A DNA stretch of 64,000 bases from Roseomonas alba (GCF_019430885.1 NZ_JAHYBZ010000009.1:124001-188000); one strand, 5' to 3'. Shown: positions 8,005-18,153, counted from the first letter of the stretch. Made by a program: numbers and translations. Notes: generated by a model not told the origin, from the letters alone.

Positions 8005-8681
8005 CAGTGCGTCTTCTGCCAGAGGGAGATGAGCGCCTCGGCATCGAAGCCGGGCAAGCGAGCGGCGCGGATCATCGCCTGCTCAGTCGCGAGCAGTGCC
8101 TCGATCGCGTCGGGCAGGGCATCGAGGTGGTCCGGCGGCACGATCATCGCGCCATGCCGGTCGGCGTGGATCAGGTCTCCCGGGTGTACCGTCAGTCCGA
8201 ATACGGTGACGGGTTCCCCGATGCTGCGGATCTGCGTGAAGCCATTGCCGAGGCAGACGCTGCCCGCGAGGATCGGAAAGCCATCCAGCGCATCAAGGTC
8301 GCGCACAGCGCCGTTGGTGATCACACCCGCGCAGCCGAGGCCGCGATGGATCGCGGCATGCACCTCGCCCCAGATCGAACCCAGGCCGGGCCTCTCGCCG
8401 ACATCCTCCATCACCACGATGCGTTGGGCTGGCCCGCTGTTCACCATGCGGTAGTAGCCGAAGCGGATGTGGTCTTTCTCCGCCTGGGTGAGCGGGGCGG
8501 GATGGTCGGAGGTCATGCGCGCCGTCACCGCATGGCCGACCATGCGCATCGTGGGATCGCTCGCGATGGGGCGGCCGAGGGTCAGCCCTTCGATGCTGTG
8601 GCCGCGCAGCTTCGTCAGGGCGTTCCAGACGGTCGGCGTGTCGTATCGCCGCAGCGTGGCGATGATCGCGTCGGTGTCCAT
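8004..8681 (-). CDS. RraA-like aldolase/decarboxylase (HMG/CHA aldolase family)
   Basis: The product is about 225 residues with the family pattern: YDTPTVWNAL at the start, GHAVTARM near 50, GERPGLGSIWGEVHA near 100, GVITNGAVRDLDAL near 125 (the Arg-Asp that binds substrate and metal) and HPGDLIHADRHGAMIVP near 170. Members cleave 4-hydroxy-4-methyl-2-oxoglutarate or related oxoacids, or decarboxylate oxaloacetate. The operon setting favours a catabolic role over RNase E inhibition. The ATG at 8681 has an AAGG at better spacing than the one at 8690. Its stop is coupled to the dehydrogenase start. Confidence 0.85.
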   Translation of the reverse strand: MDTDAIIATLRRYDTPTVWNALTKLRGHSIEGLTLGRPIASDPTMRMVGHAVTARMTSDHPAPLTQAEKDHIRFGYYRMVNSGPAQRIVVMEDVGERPGLGSIWGEVHAAIHRGLGCAGVITNGAVRDLDALDGFPILAGSVCLGNGFTQIRSIGEPVTVFGLTVHPGDLIHADRHGAMIVPPDHLDALPDAIEALLATEQAMIRAARLPGFDAEALISLWQKTH

Positions 8682-8727
8682 GCGAGGCATCCTTGGGCGC
8701 GGGGGACCGCACGGTCCCCGCGGCGTC

Positions 8728-9696
8728 TCAGTTCAGGGTGATGTTGCCGCGCGTGACCACGCGCTTCCAGCGAGCCGCATCTTCCGCGAGCGTCGCAGCA
8801 AAGGCGGCCGGGCCATCGCCCACCGGGATGAGGATCAACGGCTCCAGCCGCGCACGCAACTCGGGCAGTGCGAGCACCGCCCGTGCCGCATCGTCCATCC
8901 GTGCGATCGCCGGGTCCGGCGCGCCTGCGCGGGCGACGAGACCGATCCACACCCGCACATCCATGCCCGGGATGCCGAGCTCCGTCGTGGTCGGAACGGC
9001 TGGGAGCTGTGCCAGGCGCGCATGGCCCGCGGTGGCGACCGCGCGCAGTTCCCGACGATCGAGCGCCGGCTTCACCGACGCGACCGAACCCAGCGTCATG
9101 TCCACGCGCCCGGCCATGAGATCCGCCATCGCCTGGCCCGTGCCGCGATAGGGAACGTGCAGGAAGCCCGCGCCAGTCTCCTGGTTCAGGATTTCCATCA
9201 TCAGATGCGTCACCGATCCCGTGCCCGGCGAGGCATAGGTGATGCTGCCCGGACGTGCCTTGGTGTCGGTGATCATCTCGTTCAGCCCCGGCTGGCGCAA
9301 CGACGGCCCGGCGGAGAAGATGTAGGGCGTGTCCACCAGATGCGTGACCGGTACCAGGTCACGCATCGGATCGAAGCTGAGGGTCTGCGGCAGCGCGGCG
9401 GCGATCGTGACCTGCCCGCCCGAGGCGACCAGCAGGGTCATCCCGTTCGCCGGCGACTGGACGACGTTCTCCGCGGCGATGAGACCGGCGGCGCCGGTGC
9501 GGTTCTCGACCACCACCTCCTGGTGCAGCCTTTCGCCAAGGTGCGGCGCCATGAGGCGCGCGAGCACATCGACCGAACCGCCGGGTGCGAAGGGCACGAC
9601 GAGCCGGATCGGCCCGGGGCTGCTGCCCTGGGCCAGGGCCACCATGGGCAGGCTCGTGCCGGCCGCGGCCAGCAGGCTTCTTCTGGAGATGGGCAC
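8728..9696 (-). CDS. Bug/TctC-family periplasmic solute receptor
   Basis: The 322-residue precursor has a twin-arginine-like or Sec signal (SRRSLLAAAGTSLPMVALAQG, cut near residue 24). It then shows the Bug signature IRLVVPFAPGGSVDVLARL near 30-48, with LHQEVVVENRTGAAGLIAAE, ITYASPGTGSVTHLMMEIL and FLHVPYRGTGQAMADLMAGR further on. Bug proteins bind small carboxylates for tripartite TctABC importers or for sensing. No TctA/TctB genes are nearby, as is common for orphan receptors. It is first in the operon, so the ligand is probably the hydroxyacid or its precursor handled by the three downstream enzymes. Confidence 0.92.
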   Translation of the reverse strand: MPISRRSLLAAAGTSLPMVALAQGSSPGPIRLVVPFAPGGSVDVLARLMAPHLGERLHQEVVVENRTGAAGLIAAENVVQSPANGMTLLVASGGQVTIAAALPQTLSFDPMRDLVPVTHLVDTPYIFSAGPSLRQPGLNEMITDTKARPGSITYASPGTGSVTHLMMEILNQETGAGFLHVPYRGTGQAMADLMAGRVDMTLGSVASVKPALDRRELRAVATAGHARLAQLPAVPTTTELGIPGMDVRVWIGLVARAGAPDPAIARMDDAARAVLALPELRARLEPLILIPVGDGPAAFAATLAEDAARWKRVVTRGNITLN

Positions 9697-9837
9697 TGAG
9701 CTGTCTTCCCTGAAGGATGGTCGGAACAGTCGGGGCTATTCGCGCCGCGGCACGATCATCACGGGCGATCTCTCATAGTGTCCAATCGTATTTGTTCGGC
9801 TAGTCATGCGCTGGTGCTATGAAAGGCGGGCGCACGC

Positions 9838-10737
9838 ATGGTCACCCATCGCATGGTCGAGGCCTTCCGCGCCGTGATGCAAAGCGGCAGCGTCACGCGC
9901 GCGGCCGGCATGCTCAACATCTCCCAGCCATCGGTCAGCCGATTGCTGGCAGACCTCGAAGCGGGGCTCGGGCTGCGGCTGTTCGACAGGCGCGGCACGC
10001 GCCTGACCGCCACGGCGGACGGCGTCGACCTCTATGACGAGGTCGAACGGTCCTTCCTCGGCCTAGCGCGCGTGCTGGATACGGCAGGGCAGATCCGGGC
10101 GCGCCGTGCCGGTGTGCTCACGATCGCCACCATACCGGCTCTGGGCAACACGCTGCTGCCCGCGGTGTTGAGGGGCTTTCAGACACTGGCGGGCGCCCCG
10201 GTGGTGCGCCTGCACATCGTGCCGTCGCAGCAGGCGCTGGGCATGCTCGCCCAGCGCCGCTGCGACATCGTCTTCGCCTCGATCGCGCCCGCACCGGAGA
10301 TCGGGCGGCAGGTCGCGGCCTTTCCGATGCGCGGGTGTGTCATCCTACCGGCCGGGCATCGCCTGGAGGGCGAGACGCACGCGTTAACGCCTGAGATGCT
10401 GGCGGACGAGCCCATGGTCGCGCTGGCGGCGCATTCGCTGATGCGGGTGGAGACCGAGCAGGCCTTCGCCCAGCGCGGCGTACCCTTTCGCGTGGCGATC
10501 GAGACGATGCAGGCCTTCTCTGCGGCGCAACTCGTCCAGGCTGGTTTCGGCTGTGCCATCGTCGATCCGATGACGGCCCGCAGCCATGCGGCCACAGGTG
10601 GCGCCAGCCGTGCCTTCGAGCCGGCGATCGATTTCTCCTTCGGCGCCTATGCGTGGCGCATGGGCGATCAGGGCGGCTGGATGGAACGCTTCGTCGAGGC
10701 CGTCGCCGCTGCCGTCGCATCACTGCCGGATGGCTGA
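9838..10737 (+). CDS. LysR-family transcriptional regulator
   Basis: The 299-residue protein has a canonical LysR helix-turn-helix in the first 60 residues (VEAFRAVMQSGSVTRAAGML, then NISQPSVSRLLADLEAGLGL and LFDRRG). The effector domain runs from about 90, with LTIATIPALGNTLLPAVLRG. It is divergent from the Bug-RraA-dehydrogenase operon across a 141 bp gap, the usual arrangement for a LysR activator and its target; the co-inducer would be a pathway metabolite. TCATAG (9773-9778) and CTATGA (9818-9823) form a weak inverted pair in the gap, too far apart to be called an operator with confidence. Confidence 0.93.
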   Translation: MVTHRMVEAFRAVMQSGSVTRAAGMLNISQPSVSRLLADLEAGLGLRLFDRRGTRLTATADGVDLYDEVERSFLGLARVLDTAGQIRARRAGVLTIATIPALGNTLLPAVLRGFQTLAGAPVVRLHIVPSQQALGMLAQRRCDIVFASIAPAPEIGRQVAAFPMRGCVILPAGHRLEGETHALTPEMLADEPMVALAAHSLMRVETEQAFAQRGVPFRVAIETMQAFSAAQLVQAGFGCAIVDPMTARSHAATGGASRAFEPAIDFSFGAYAWRMGDQGGWMERFVEAVAAAVASLPDG

Positions 10738-10854
10738 TGCGTCAGTGCGTGTCGGTCGCCTGTACCATGGCATCGCGCATCGCATTTGGCCATCTTGTGC
10801 AGACGCCTGGGGCATTGCCGGTGCGGCGAACCGAGGAAGCCTCAAGGGCGTGGC

Positions 10855-11225
10855 TTGGCGGCGACTGCCCCCGTTCGACGATGCGCCTGAGATCCATCAC
10901 CGCCACGCGATCGGCGATGTGACGCACCAGCAGGCCGAGGGTGGTCAGCGCTATCATCGACTTCCCCGGTCGCTTTCGCCGATCAGCGCGACAGCCTCGC
11001 CGGCATGGGCGGTGAAGGGGACGACTTCGCGCACCAAGACTGGCGCCGAGGCTTGCCGAGGCATCGTCGAGCGCACTGTCGATGGTCTGCAGGCTGCCCA
11101 TGATCGCGAGCACCATGAAGGGCAGCAGCGCATGGGCCCTGCCGATCACGATGCCGGTCTCGTTGAAGATCAGCCGTAGCGGCCGGTCGATGATGCCGAG
11201 CTTGCCGCCCGCCGGTGGGGTGCTG
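10855..11225 (-). pseudogene. Collapsed ABC transporter: polyamine-type permease fragment joined to broken ATPase
   Basis: Reading down from 11225, the minus strand encodes a PotB-like permease piece: IIDRPLRLIFNETGIVIG, then HALLPFMVLAIMGSLQTID and DDASASLGAS, the cytoplasmic EAA-type loop. At about 11045 it runs, after a frame change, into an ABC ATPase start (LVREVVPFTAHAGEAVALIG). The Walker A is destroyed (GESDRG followed by a frameshift to KSM). Only VRHIADRVAVMDLRRIVERG, the part after the H-loop, survives from the ATPase C-terminus. The order and large internal deletions show decay of a transporter operon. Its permease part resembles the intact permease at 30979 in family, not as an obvious recent copy. 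Confidence 0.75.
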
Positions 11226-11345
11226 GCCAGGGCGATTGCGCAAGCGCTCTCGACGCATGGAGACCGTGCTGCATCGTAAGGCAAGCTGTCGCGGATGGCG
11301 GCTGAATCGCGCTTGGCTTGCCGGAGAATGATGAACATGAGTCCC

Positions 11346-11560
11346 CTGGCTCATGTGTGGTGATCCGTTCATCGAACATGGAGTTGAAGCTCCTCAGGGC
11401 TCCGTGGATGGCTCGCCGTAGAGGCCAGTCGTTCGTGAGCTTCGTCCTGGCTTCGAATTCGAGGGGCGAGAGGTAGCCCTGGGCGGGTGGTGCCAGCGGA
11501 GAAGCCCTCGATGACGTGGAACGCGGCCATGGGCCGCGCGTGGAGCACGACAGCGAGGAT
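11346..11560 (-). pseudogene. IS3-type transposase C-terminal remnant
   Basis: From about 11481 the minus strand reads QGYLSPLEFEARTKLTNDWP, matching the end of IS3-family OrfB integrases (GYLSPxEFE). Just upstream in another frame, AFHVIEGF matches the FxxIExFYN segment that normally precedes it. The RRRRHS linker is altered, so at least one frameshift or deletion is present. No DDE catalytic core or terminal inverted repeats were found. Together with the adjacent broken ABC genes it marks an old insertion and deletion site just upstream of the peptide importer. Confidence 0.65.
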
Positions 11561-11828
11561 CAGCAAGCCCGCGGCCGTCGGCACAGGCATCGAAGCGTCC
11601 AGCAAGCCGCGTCAGCTTCGCCCACCCATTGCTGGCGGCAGGGTGGATGAGCGGAGCCGCATCGTCGTACGGGCAATGCCGCACCTGCGAAGATACCGAT
11701 GCGGCGCAACCGGTGCCTTGCCGCGCCGGGGAGCGGAGTGTTTACTCCCTGCAAGAAGCCCGGCTTCGACCGGGCGCATGGAGAGGAAACGAGAGGATGT
11801 CCGGGGCCCGACCAGGCCGCGTGCCTGC

Positions 11829-12821
11829 ATGCTGAGCTACCTTCTGCAGCGCCTTGGTCTCGCGCTCATCACCTGCGTCTTCATCTCGGCGCTGACCTTC
11901 GTGATCATCCGGTTGCCACCGGGCGACTTCGTCGATGCCTACATCGCCAACCTGGTCGCGAGCGGGAGTTCGGTCTCCCAGGATCAGGCGGCGGCCATGC
12001 GTATCGAATACGGCTTGGACCAGCCGGTGATCGTACAATATGCGCGGTGGATGGGGCGCGTCCTGCAGGGGGATTTCGGCGTCTCCATGGTCTGGCGCCG
12101 GCCGGTGAATGAGGTCATCGGCGACCGGCTCTGGCTCACGATGGTGGTCTCGCTGGCTGCGCTCTTCCTCACCTGGGCGATCGCACTGCCGATCGGCATC
12201 TATTCCGCCGTGCGGCAGTATTCCATCGGCGACTACGCCTTCACCACGCTCGGCTTCATCGGGCTCGCGGTGCCGAACTTCCTGTTGGCGCTGATCCTGA
12301 TGTATCTCGGCTTCCGCTATCTCGGCCTGTCGGTGGGCGGGCTGTTCTCGCCGGAATTCGTGCAGGCCGACTGGAGCTGGGCCCGTGTCTGGGACCTGAT
12401 GAAGCATCTGCCGCTGCCGGCCGCGGTGCTGGCGCTGGCGGGCACGGCGCAGCTCATCCGCATCATGCGCGCCAATCTGCTCGATGAGCTGCGGCGGCCC
12501 TATGTGGTGACGGCCCGCGCCAAGGGGCTTTCGGAACGGCGCGTCGTGCTGAAGTATCCGGTGCGCGCCGCGCTCAATCCCTTCGCGTCGTCGATCGCGT
12601 ATCTGTTCCCCTATCTCGTGTCGGGCAGCATCGTCGTCTCTCTGGTGCTCGGCCTGCCGACAGTGGGGCCCCTGCTGCTGCAGGCGCTGGTCGCGCAGGA
12701 CATGTTCCTGGCCGGCGCGATCGTACTGCTGCTTGGCGTCATGACGGTGATCGGCACGCTGATCTCCGACCTGCTGCTGATGTGGATCGACCCGCGGATC
12801 CGACTGGAGGGACGATCATGA
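11829..12821 (+). CDS. Peptide/nickel-type ABC transporter permease 1
   Basis: The 330-residue membrane protein begins MLSYLLQRLGLALITCVFIS, the typical first helix of DppB/OppB-type permeases. It has QPVIVQYARWMGRVLQGDFGVS after a periplasmic loop and five further hydrophobic segments. The EAA loop is in LLDELRRPYVVTARAKGLSERRVVLKYPVRAALNP (near 225-260). The ATG at 11829 is chosen over a longer frame because the upstream extension is shadow sequence. The next gene overlaps by ATGA. It forms the translocation channel with the product of the next gene; substrates may be peptides, nickel chelates, opines or sugars. Confidence 0.9.
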   Translation: MLSYLLQRLGLALITCVFISALTFVIIRLPPGDFVDAYIANLVASGSSVSQDQAAAMRIEYGLDQPVIVQYARWMGRVLQGDFGVSMVWRRPVNEVIGDRLWLTMVVSLAALFLTWAIALPIGIYSAVRQYSIGDYAFTTLGFIGLAVPNFLLALILMYLGFRYLGLSVGGLFSPEFVQADWSWARVWDLMKHLPLPAAVLALAGTAQLIRIMRANLLDELRRPYVVTARAKGLSERRVVLKYPVRAALNPFASSIAYLFPYLVSGSIVVSLVLGLPTVGPLLLQALVAQDMFLAGAIVLLLGVMTVIGTLISDLLLMWIDPRIRLEGRS

Positions 12822-13927
12822 GCGCGACCACCGCCGCCGCCCAGGACCGCTGGGCGGAGGCGACGCAGCTTCAGCTCACCTGGTGGCGGTTCCGCCGGCA
12901 TCGGCTGGCAGTGATCAGTCTGGTGATCATTGTCCTCTTCTACCTTGTCGCGGCCTTCGCGGATTTCCTCGCGATCAACGACCCGCACGCGACCGATGCC
13001 AGGCGGTCCTTCATCCCGCCGCAGGGCATCCACCTGTTCGACAAGGACGGCTTCAACCCGCATGTCTATGGTCTGCGCGGCGTGCGGAACATGCAGACCT
13101 TCCAGCTCACCTACACACCCGACCCGAACCGCAAGCTGCCGGTGCGGCTGTTCACGCGAGGATACTCCTACAACCTCCTTGGCCTGTTCGAGACCGACAT
13201 CCATTTGATCGGCATCGAGGGCGGACAGCGCACGGACGGCATCTTCCTGCTCGGCACGGATCAGCTCGGGCGGGACCTGTTCTCGCGCATGATCGTCGCG
13301 ACGCGGGTCTCGCTGTCCATCGGCCTCGCGGGCGTCACGCTGTCCCTGCTGCTCGGCGTCATCCTCGGCGGCATATCCGGGCTCTATGGCGGCTGGGTGG
13401 ACACCTTCATCCAGCGCGTCATCGAGGTGCTGCGCTCCATTCCGACCATCCCTCTCTGGATGGGGCTGGCCGCCGCGCTGCCCAATACCTGGAGCACGAC
13501 ACAGGTCTATTTCGCCATCACTGTCATCATCTCGCTGATCGGCTGGACGGATCTCGCGCGCGTGGTGCGCGGGCGCTTCCTGTCGCTGCGCGAGGAGGAT
13601 TTCGTGGTCGCGGCGGAACTGGCGGGCGCCAGCCAGGGACGCATCATCTTCCGCCACATGCTGCCATCCTTCGCCAGCCACATCATCGCCGCGGTCAGCC
13701 TCGCGCTGCCGGCGATGATCGTGTCGGAGACGGCGTTGTCCTTCCTCGGCCTGGGGCTGCGGCCGCCGGCGATCTCCTGGGGAATCCTGTTGCAGGACGC
13801 GCAGAACATTCAGGTGCTGGCCAATGCGCCTTGGCTGCTTTCGGCGGCGGTGCCGGTGATTCTGGTGATCCTCGCCTTCAACTTCCTCGGTGACGGGCTG
13901 CGCGACGCGGCGGATCCCTATGGCTGA
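12818..13927 (+). CDS. Peptide/nickel-type ABC transporter permease 2
   Basis: The 369-residue DppC/OppC-type permease has a cytoplasmic N-terminus, a first helix near 30-50 and a long periplasmic insert (about 55-145). That insert is larger than in enteric DppC and typical of a subgroup that works with large receptors. GTDQLGRDLFSRMIVATRVSL is the start of the conserved transport domain, and the EAA loop is in EDFVVAAELAGASQGRIIFRHMLP. The GLGLRPPAISWG signature follows. It overlaps the preceding stop by ATGA, and the ATPase start lies inside its last codons. Confidence 0.9.
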   Translation: MSATTAAAQDRWAEATQLQLTWWRFRRHRLAVISLVIIVLFYLVAAFADFLAINDPHATDARRSFIPPQGIHLFDKDGFNPHVYGLRGVRNMQTFQLTYTPDPNRKLPVRLFTRGYSYNLLGLFETDIHLIGIEGGQRTDGIFLLGTDQLGRDLFSRMIVATRVSLSIGLAGVTLSLLLGVILGGISGLYGGWVDTFIQRVIEVLRSIPTIPLWMGLAAALPNTWSTTQVYFAITVIISLIGWTDLARVVRGRFLSLREEDFVVAAELAGASQGRIIFRHMLPSFASHIIAAVSLALPAMIVSETALSFLGLGLRPPAISWGILLQDAQNIQVLANAPWLLSAAVPVILVILAFNFLGDGLRDAADPYG

Positions 13928-14918
13928 ACAGACATCCCTCGCCGTGCGCGACCTCGCCGTCCATTTCGAGATGGAACAGGGCACGGTGCGTGCGCTGGAA
14001 GGCGTCTCCTTCGACCTGCATGCCGGGCGGACGCTCGGCATCGTGGGCGAGAGCGGCTGCGGAAAATCCGTCACCGCGCGATCCATCCTGCGCATCCTCG
14101 ACCGACCGGGACGGATCGTGGGCGGGCGCATCCTGCTCGACCCCGGCATGCCGGAGGAAGTCGACCTGATCGCCACGGACCCGGAATCGCGGCGCATGCG
14201 CGGCATCCGGGGCGGTCGAATCGGCCTGATCTTCCAGGAGCCGATGACGGCGCTGTCGGTGCACTACACCGTGGGTAACCAGATCATCGAGGCAGTGCGC
14301 CAGCATTCGAACCTGTCGAAGGCTGCCGCGCGCGACCGCGCCATCGAATTGCTGCGCGAGGTCGGCATTCCCCGTCCGGAACTGCGGGTCGATGCCTATC
14401 CCTTCCAGCTCAGCGGCGGGCTGCGCCAGCGTGTCGGAATCGCCATGGCCCTGGCGGGGGATCCGGACATCGTCATCGCCGACGAACCGACCACCGCGCT
14501 CGATGTCACGACGCAGGCGCAGGTGCTCGACCTGCTGCGGAGGCTGCAGCGGGAGAAGAACATCGCGCTGATGCTCATCACCCACGACATGGGCGTGATC
14601 GCTGAGATGTGCGACGAGGTGGCGGTGATGTATCTTGGCCGCGTCGTGGAGTATGCGCCGGTCGCCGATCTCTTCGCTGCGCCGCGCCATCCCTATACGC
14701 GGGCGCTACTGCGTGCGGTGCCGTCCATTCTCGCCACACCGCGCCAGCGCCTGGCGACGATCGGCGGCGCGGTGCCGCACCCCGGCGCAAGACCTTCGGG
14801 CTGCGCCTTCCATCCGCGCTGCACCGACTTCATGCCAGGCCGCTGCGACGCCGCATCGCCGCCGCCCCTCGCGCCGGGCCGAGCCGGCGCCTCCTGCTTC
14901 CTCGAGGTGCCGGCATGA
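13920..14918 (+). CDS. Peptide-type ABC transporter ATPase (OppD/DppD-like)
   Basis: The 332-residue ATPase has Walker A GESGCGKS near 42, a Q-loop [16 protein letters not shown], the signature [10 protein letters not shown] (LSGGxRQR form), Walker [14 protein letters not shown] and an H-loop LITHDMG. The C-terminal oligopeptide-type domain ends with CAFHPRC, a Cys motif found in subunits that often bind an iron-sulfur cluster. The start at 13920 overlaps the permease end by 8 bp. It works as a heterodimer with the next gene product. Confidence 0.93.
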   Translation: MAEQTSLAVRDLAVHFEMEQGTVRALEGVSFDLHAGRTLGIVGESGCGKSVTARSILRILDRPGRIVGGRILLDPGMPEEVDLIATDPESRRMRGIRGGRIGLIFQEPMTALSVHYTVGNQIIEAVRQHSNLSKAAARDRAIELLREVGIPRPELRVDAYPFQLSGGLRQRVGIAMALAGDPDIVIADEPTTALDVTTQAQVLDLLRRLQREKNIALMLITHDMGVIAEMCDEVAVMYLGRVVEYAPVADLFAAPRHPYTRALLRAVPSILATPRQRLATIGGAVPHPGARPSGCAFHPRCTDFMPGRCDAASPPPLAPGRAGASCFLEVPA

Positions 14919-15913
14919 ATGTGCTCGAGGTCGACGACCTGAAGAAGCACTACCCGATCCATGCCGGCATGCTGCGGCGAGAGGTCGGGCGCGTGCGTGC
15001 CGTCGATGGCGTGTCCTTCCACATCGCGGCGGGCGAGACGCTGGCGCTGGTGGGCGAGAGCGGCTGCGGCAAGACCACCGTGTCCCGCTGCATCCTGCGG
15101 GCGTTGAGCCCGACATCCGGCGCCATCCGCTTCAGCCCGGAGGAGGGGCGCAGCGTTGATCTCGCCGTCCTGCCGAAGCGGTCGATGCGGCCGCTTCGGC
15201 GGCATATCCAGATGATCTTCCAGGATCCCTACTCGTCGCTGAACCCCCGCATGATGGTGGGCGACATCATCGCCGAGCCGCTGAAGGTGAACGGCGTGCC
15301 CGCCGCGGAACGCAACGCGCGCGTGCTCGAGTTGCTCGACCTGGTGCAGATGCCGGCGGTGGCGCGCACGCGCTTTCCGCACGCCTTCTCGGGTGGGCAG
15401 CGCCAGCGCATCGGCATCGCCCGTGCGCTCGCGCTGAACCCGCGCCTGGTAGTGGCGGATGAGCCGGTCAGCGCACTCGATGTCTCGGTGCAGGCGCAGA
15501 TCATCAACCTGCTGCTGGACCTGCAGGACCGGCTGAAGCTGTCCATGCTGTTCGTCGCGCACGACCTGTCCGTCGTGCGCCATGTCAGCGACCGCGTCGC
15601 GGTGATGTATGTCGGGCGCATCGTCGAGATCGCACCGACGGATGCGCTGTATCGCACGCCACGCCATCCCTACACAGAGACCCTGCTCGCCGCCGTGCCG
15701 GCGCCGGACCCGATGCGCCGCGGCCGGGAGATGAAGGCGACGGGCGAAGTCGCGGATCCTGCGAAGCCGCCCCCGGGCTGCGCGTTCCATCCGCGCTGCC
15801 CCTATGCACAGGACCGCTGCCGCACGGACCGCCCGGAACTGACCGAAGTGTCACCGGGGCGATGGACGAGTTGCCACCGCGCAGGGGAGATCGAACTCGC
15901 CGGCGTGGCCTGA
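14915..15913 (+). CDS. Peptide-type ABC transporter ATPase (OppF/DppF-like)
   Basis: The 332-residue ATPase starts [20 protein letters not shown], typical of OppF, with Walker [11 protein letters not shown]-loop [13 protein letters not shown], signature [15 protein letters not shown], Walker [15 protein letters not shown] and H-loop [15 protein letters not shown]. The C-terminal [15 protein letters not shown] segment is present. The ATG overlaps the previous stop (ATGA). All nucleotide-binding motifs are intact, unlike the relic near 10855, whose surviving tail closely resembles this protein's [18 protein letters not shown]. Confidence 0.93.
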   Translation: MNVLEVDDLKKHYPIHAGMLRREVGRVRAVDGVSFHIAAGETLALVGESGCGKTTVSRCILRALSPTSGAIRFSPEEGRSVDLAVLPKRSMRPLRRHIQMIFQDPYSSLNPRMMVGDIIAEPLKVNGVPAAERNARVLELLDLVQMPAVARTRFPHAFSGGQRQRIGIARALALNPRLVVADEPVSALDVSVQAQIINLLLDLQDRLKLSMLFVAHDLSVVRHVSDRVAVMYVGRIVEIAPTDALYRTPRHPYTETLLAAVPAPDPMRRGREMKATGEVADPAKPPPGCAFHPRCPYAQDRCRTDRPELTEVSPGRWTSCHRAGEIELAGVA

Positions 15914-15933
15914 CAGGAACACGGGAGGACACC

Positions 15934-17964
15934 ATGAAGCGACGCGAATTCGGGGCGACCCTGATGGCGGGAACGGCACTCGCCCATGCGGCCCTGGCAC
16001 AATCGGCCGGGCAGATCCGGGAATCCGGACTGGTTGGGGAGCTTGAAGGTCCGACCCTGATCGACGATCCGGCACGGCGGCCGAGGCAGTTCAAGGAAGC
16101 GCCGATGCTCGCTGAACAGGTGCGTGCGGGCCGGCTTCAGCCGGTGGATCAGCGCCTGCCGCAGGATGTCATGGTGATCCAGCCGCTGCGCAGCATCGGC
16201 CGGTATGGCGGCACCTGGCGCCGCGGCTTCATCGGCCCGAGCGACAGCGAGAACGGCAACCGCATCATGTCGGCGGACAAGCCCTTCTTCTTCGACAAGA
16301 CCGGCACCGAGATCGCGCCCTGCCTGTGCAGGGGCTATGAGCTCAGCGAGGATGGCAAGCGCACCACCGTCTTCCTGCGCCGCGGCATGCGCTGGTCTGA
16401 CGGCACGCCGCACACCGCCGATGACTGGGTCTTCTGGTTCGAGGATCTGTATCAGAACCGCGACCTCGTCGCCGCCCCGGCACCGGAGATGTCGGCCGGG
16501 GGCAAGCCGAGCCGGGTCGAGAAGGTCGACGAGCACACCGTCGCCTTCGTCTTCGACGATCCGAACTACCTCTTCCCCTATCTGCTTGCCGGCGACACGC
16601 TGGTGGGCGGTGGCCAGACGCGGCAACAATCGGAAGGCCGCGCCTACAGTGTCTATGCGCCGAAGCACTATCTCAGCCAGTTCCTGCCGAAATACACGCC
16701 GATCGAGACGCTGAACAATCAGGCGCGTGCGGCGGGTTTCAACAACTGGGTGCAGCTTTTCCGCGCGCGGTCGGACTGGCGGTTGAACCGCGACCTGCCG
16801 ACGCTCTGTGCGTGGCGCATGGTGCAGCCGATCACCGGCCAGCAATGGATCCTGGAACGCAACCCGTTCTTCTATGCGGTGGACACCGAAGGCAACCAGC
16901 TTCCCTACATTGATCGCGTGCAGCTCACATTGGCCGAGAATCCGGAGGTGGTGAACCTGCGCGCCGTGGCCGGCGACTACGACTACCAGGAGCGTTTCAT
17001 CGACCTCGGCAAGCTGCCGATCCTGCTCGAGAACCGCGCGCGCAGCCGCTATCGCGTGCATCTCGATCCCGGCTTCAACGGTTCGGACACGGTGCTGTTT
17101 CCGAACCTGACCTACACCGAGGATCGCGAGATCGGGGCGTTGCTGGCCGATGCGCGCTTTCGTCGCGCCATGTCGCTCGGCATCGACCGGGAACAGCTCA
17201 ACGAGGCCTTCTGGCTCGGCCTCGGGACGCCGGGGTCGGTCGTGCCCGACCGCATCATTCCCGAGAGCCCGGGCGAGGAATGGCGCACGAAATGGTCCAT
17301 CCATGACCCGCGGCAGGCCAATGCGCTGCTCGATGCCGTCGGGCTCACCCGCAAGGATCGCGAGGGATACCGTCTGCGCCGCGACAATGGCGAACGCCTG
17401 CGCATCGAGATCGCGGTAGCGCAGACGCTCTCGCCGACCTGGCCACAGCAGGCGGAGATGATCGTCCAGCATTGGCGGCAGATCGGCCTGGCGGGCGATG
17501 TGAAGGTGATGGAACGCGGCCTTGCCATCACCCGCGCGCTCAACGATCAGAACCAGATCCTGATGTGGACCAACAACGGGACGGAGAGCCTGTACCTCTA
17601 TCCACGCTATGCATTGCCGGTGGATCCCACGGCCGGCGTCATGGGCAATGCGCATGCGCTCTGGTACGCGTCGAACGGGGAGCGCGGCACGCCGCCGACC
17701 GAACCGGAGATGCTGCGCGCCTTCCAGCTCATGCGCGCCGCGGCCGGGCAGCGCCAGGCAGAGCGCACCCGTACCGCGCAGGAGATCTGGAAGATCGCGG
17801 TCGAGCAGCAATGGGGGATCGGCGTCGTCGGCCTGTCGCCCGCCTTCATGGGTGTGCGCGTCGTCAACGAGAAACTGGAGAACGTCCCCGCCCGGACCGG
17901 CGTGTCCCAGCACATCCGCACGCCCTGGGGCGGGCATCCGGAGCAATGGTACTTCAAGGCCTGA
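15934..17964 (+). CDS. Periplasmic substrate-binding protein of the peptide-type importer
   Basis: The 676-residue family 5 extracellular solute-binding protein starts MKRREFGATLMAGTALAHAA and has a likely cleavage after ALAQ; the RREF context suggests Tat export. The family pattern includes SEDGKRTTVFLRRGMRWSDG near 145 and WILERNPFFYAVDTEGNQLP near 305. It is longer than enteric DppA (about 535), matching the larger subgroup that goes with the big permease insert. The long minus-strand frame across this gene is an antisense shadow. The ligand is unknown; the neighbouring panE-like gene does not settle it. Confidence 0.9.
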   Translation: MKRREFGATLMAGTALAHAALAQSAGQIRESGLVGELEGPTLIDDPARRPRQFKEAPMLAEQVRAGRLQPVDQRLPQDVMVIQPLRSIGRYGGTWRRGFIGPSDSENGNRIMSADKPFFFDKTGTEIAPCLCRGYELSEDGKRTTVFLRRGMRWSDGTPHTADDWVFWFEDLYQNRDLVAAPAPEMSAGGKPSRVEKVDEHTVAFVFDDPNYLFPYLLAGDTLVGGGQTRQQSEGRAYSVYAPKHYLSQFLPKYTPIETLNNQARAAGFNNWVQLFRARSDWRLNRDLPTLCAWRMVQPITGQQWILERNPFFYAVDTEGNQLPYIDRVQLTLAENPEVVNLRAVAGDYDYQERFIDLGKLPILLENRARSRYRVHLDPGFNGSDTVLFPNLTYTEDREIGALLADARFRRAMSLGIDREQLNEAFWLGLGTPGSVVPDRIIPESPGEEWRTKWSIHDPRQANALLDAVGLTRKDREGYRLRRDNGERLRIEIAVAQTLSPTWPQQAEMIVQHWRQIGLAGDVKVMERGLAITRALNDQNQILMWTNNGTESLYLYPRYALPVDPTAGVMGNAHALWYASNGERGTPPTEPEMLRAFQLMRAAAGQRQAERTRTAQEIWKIAVEQQWGIGVVGLSPAFMGVRVVNEKLENVPARTGVSQHIRTPWGGHPEQWYFKA

Positions 17965-18153
17965 CCGATGCGCTGGTCGGGCGCGCCGCCGCCCGGCCGG
18001 CGTGGACGACACTGCTTGCATGACTGGCGCCCGAACGGGCCATGGTCGCCCGCGTAGGACGGATCGCGGAGCCGATCGCCGCATGCCGCTCGTCAGGCCG
18101 GTGGCAGCGTTGCAGTATCCCGCGCCGGACGTGATGGAGATGAGAGGCGGAAG

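Noticed and set aside
12611..14206. 531-residue minus-strand frame
   Set aside because: It is antisense to the second permease and first ATPase; composition is low complexity and His/Arg/Gln-rich.
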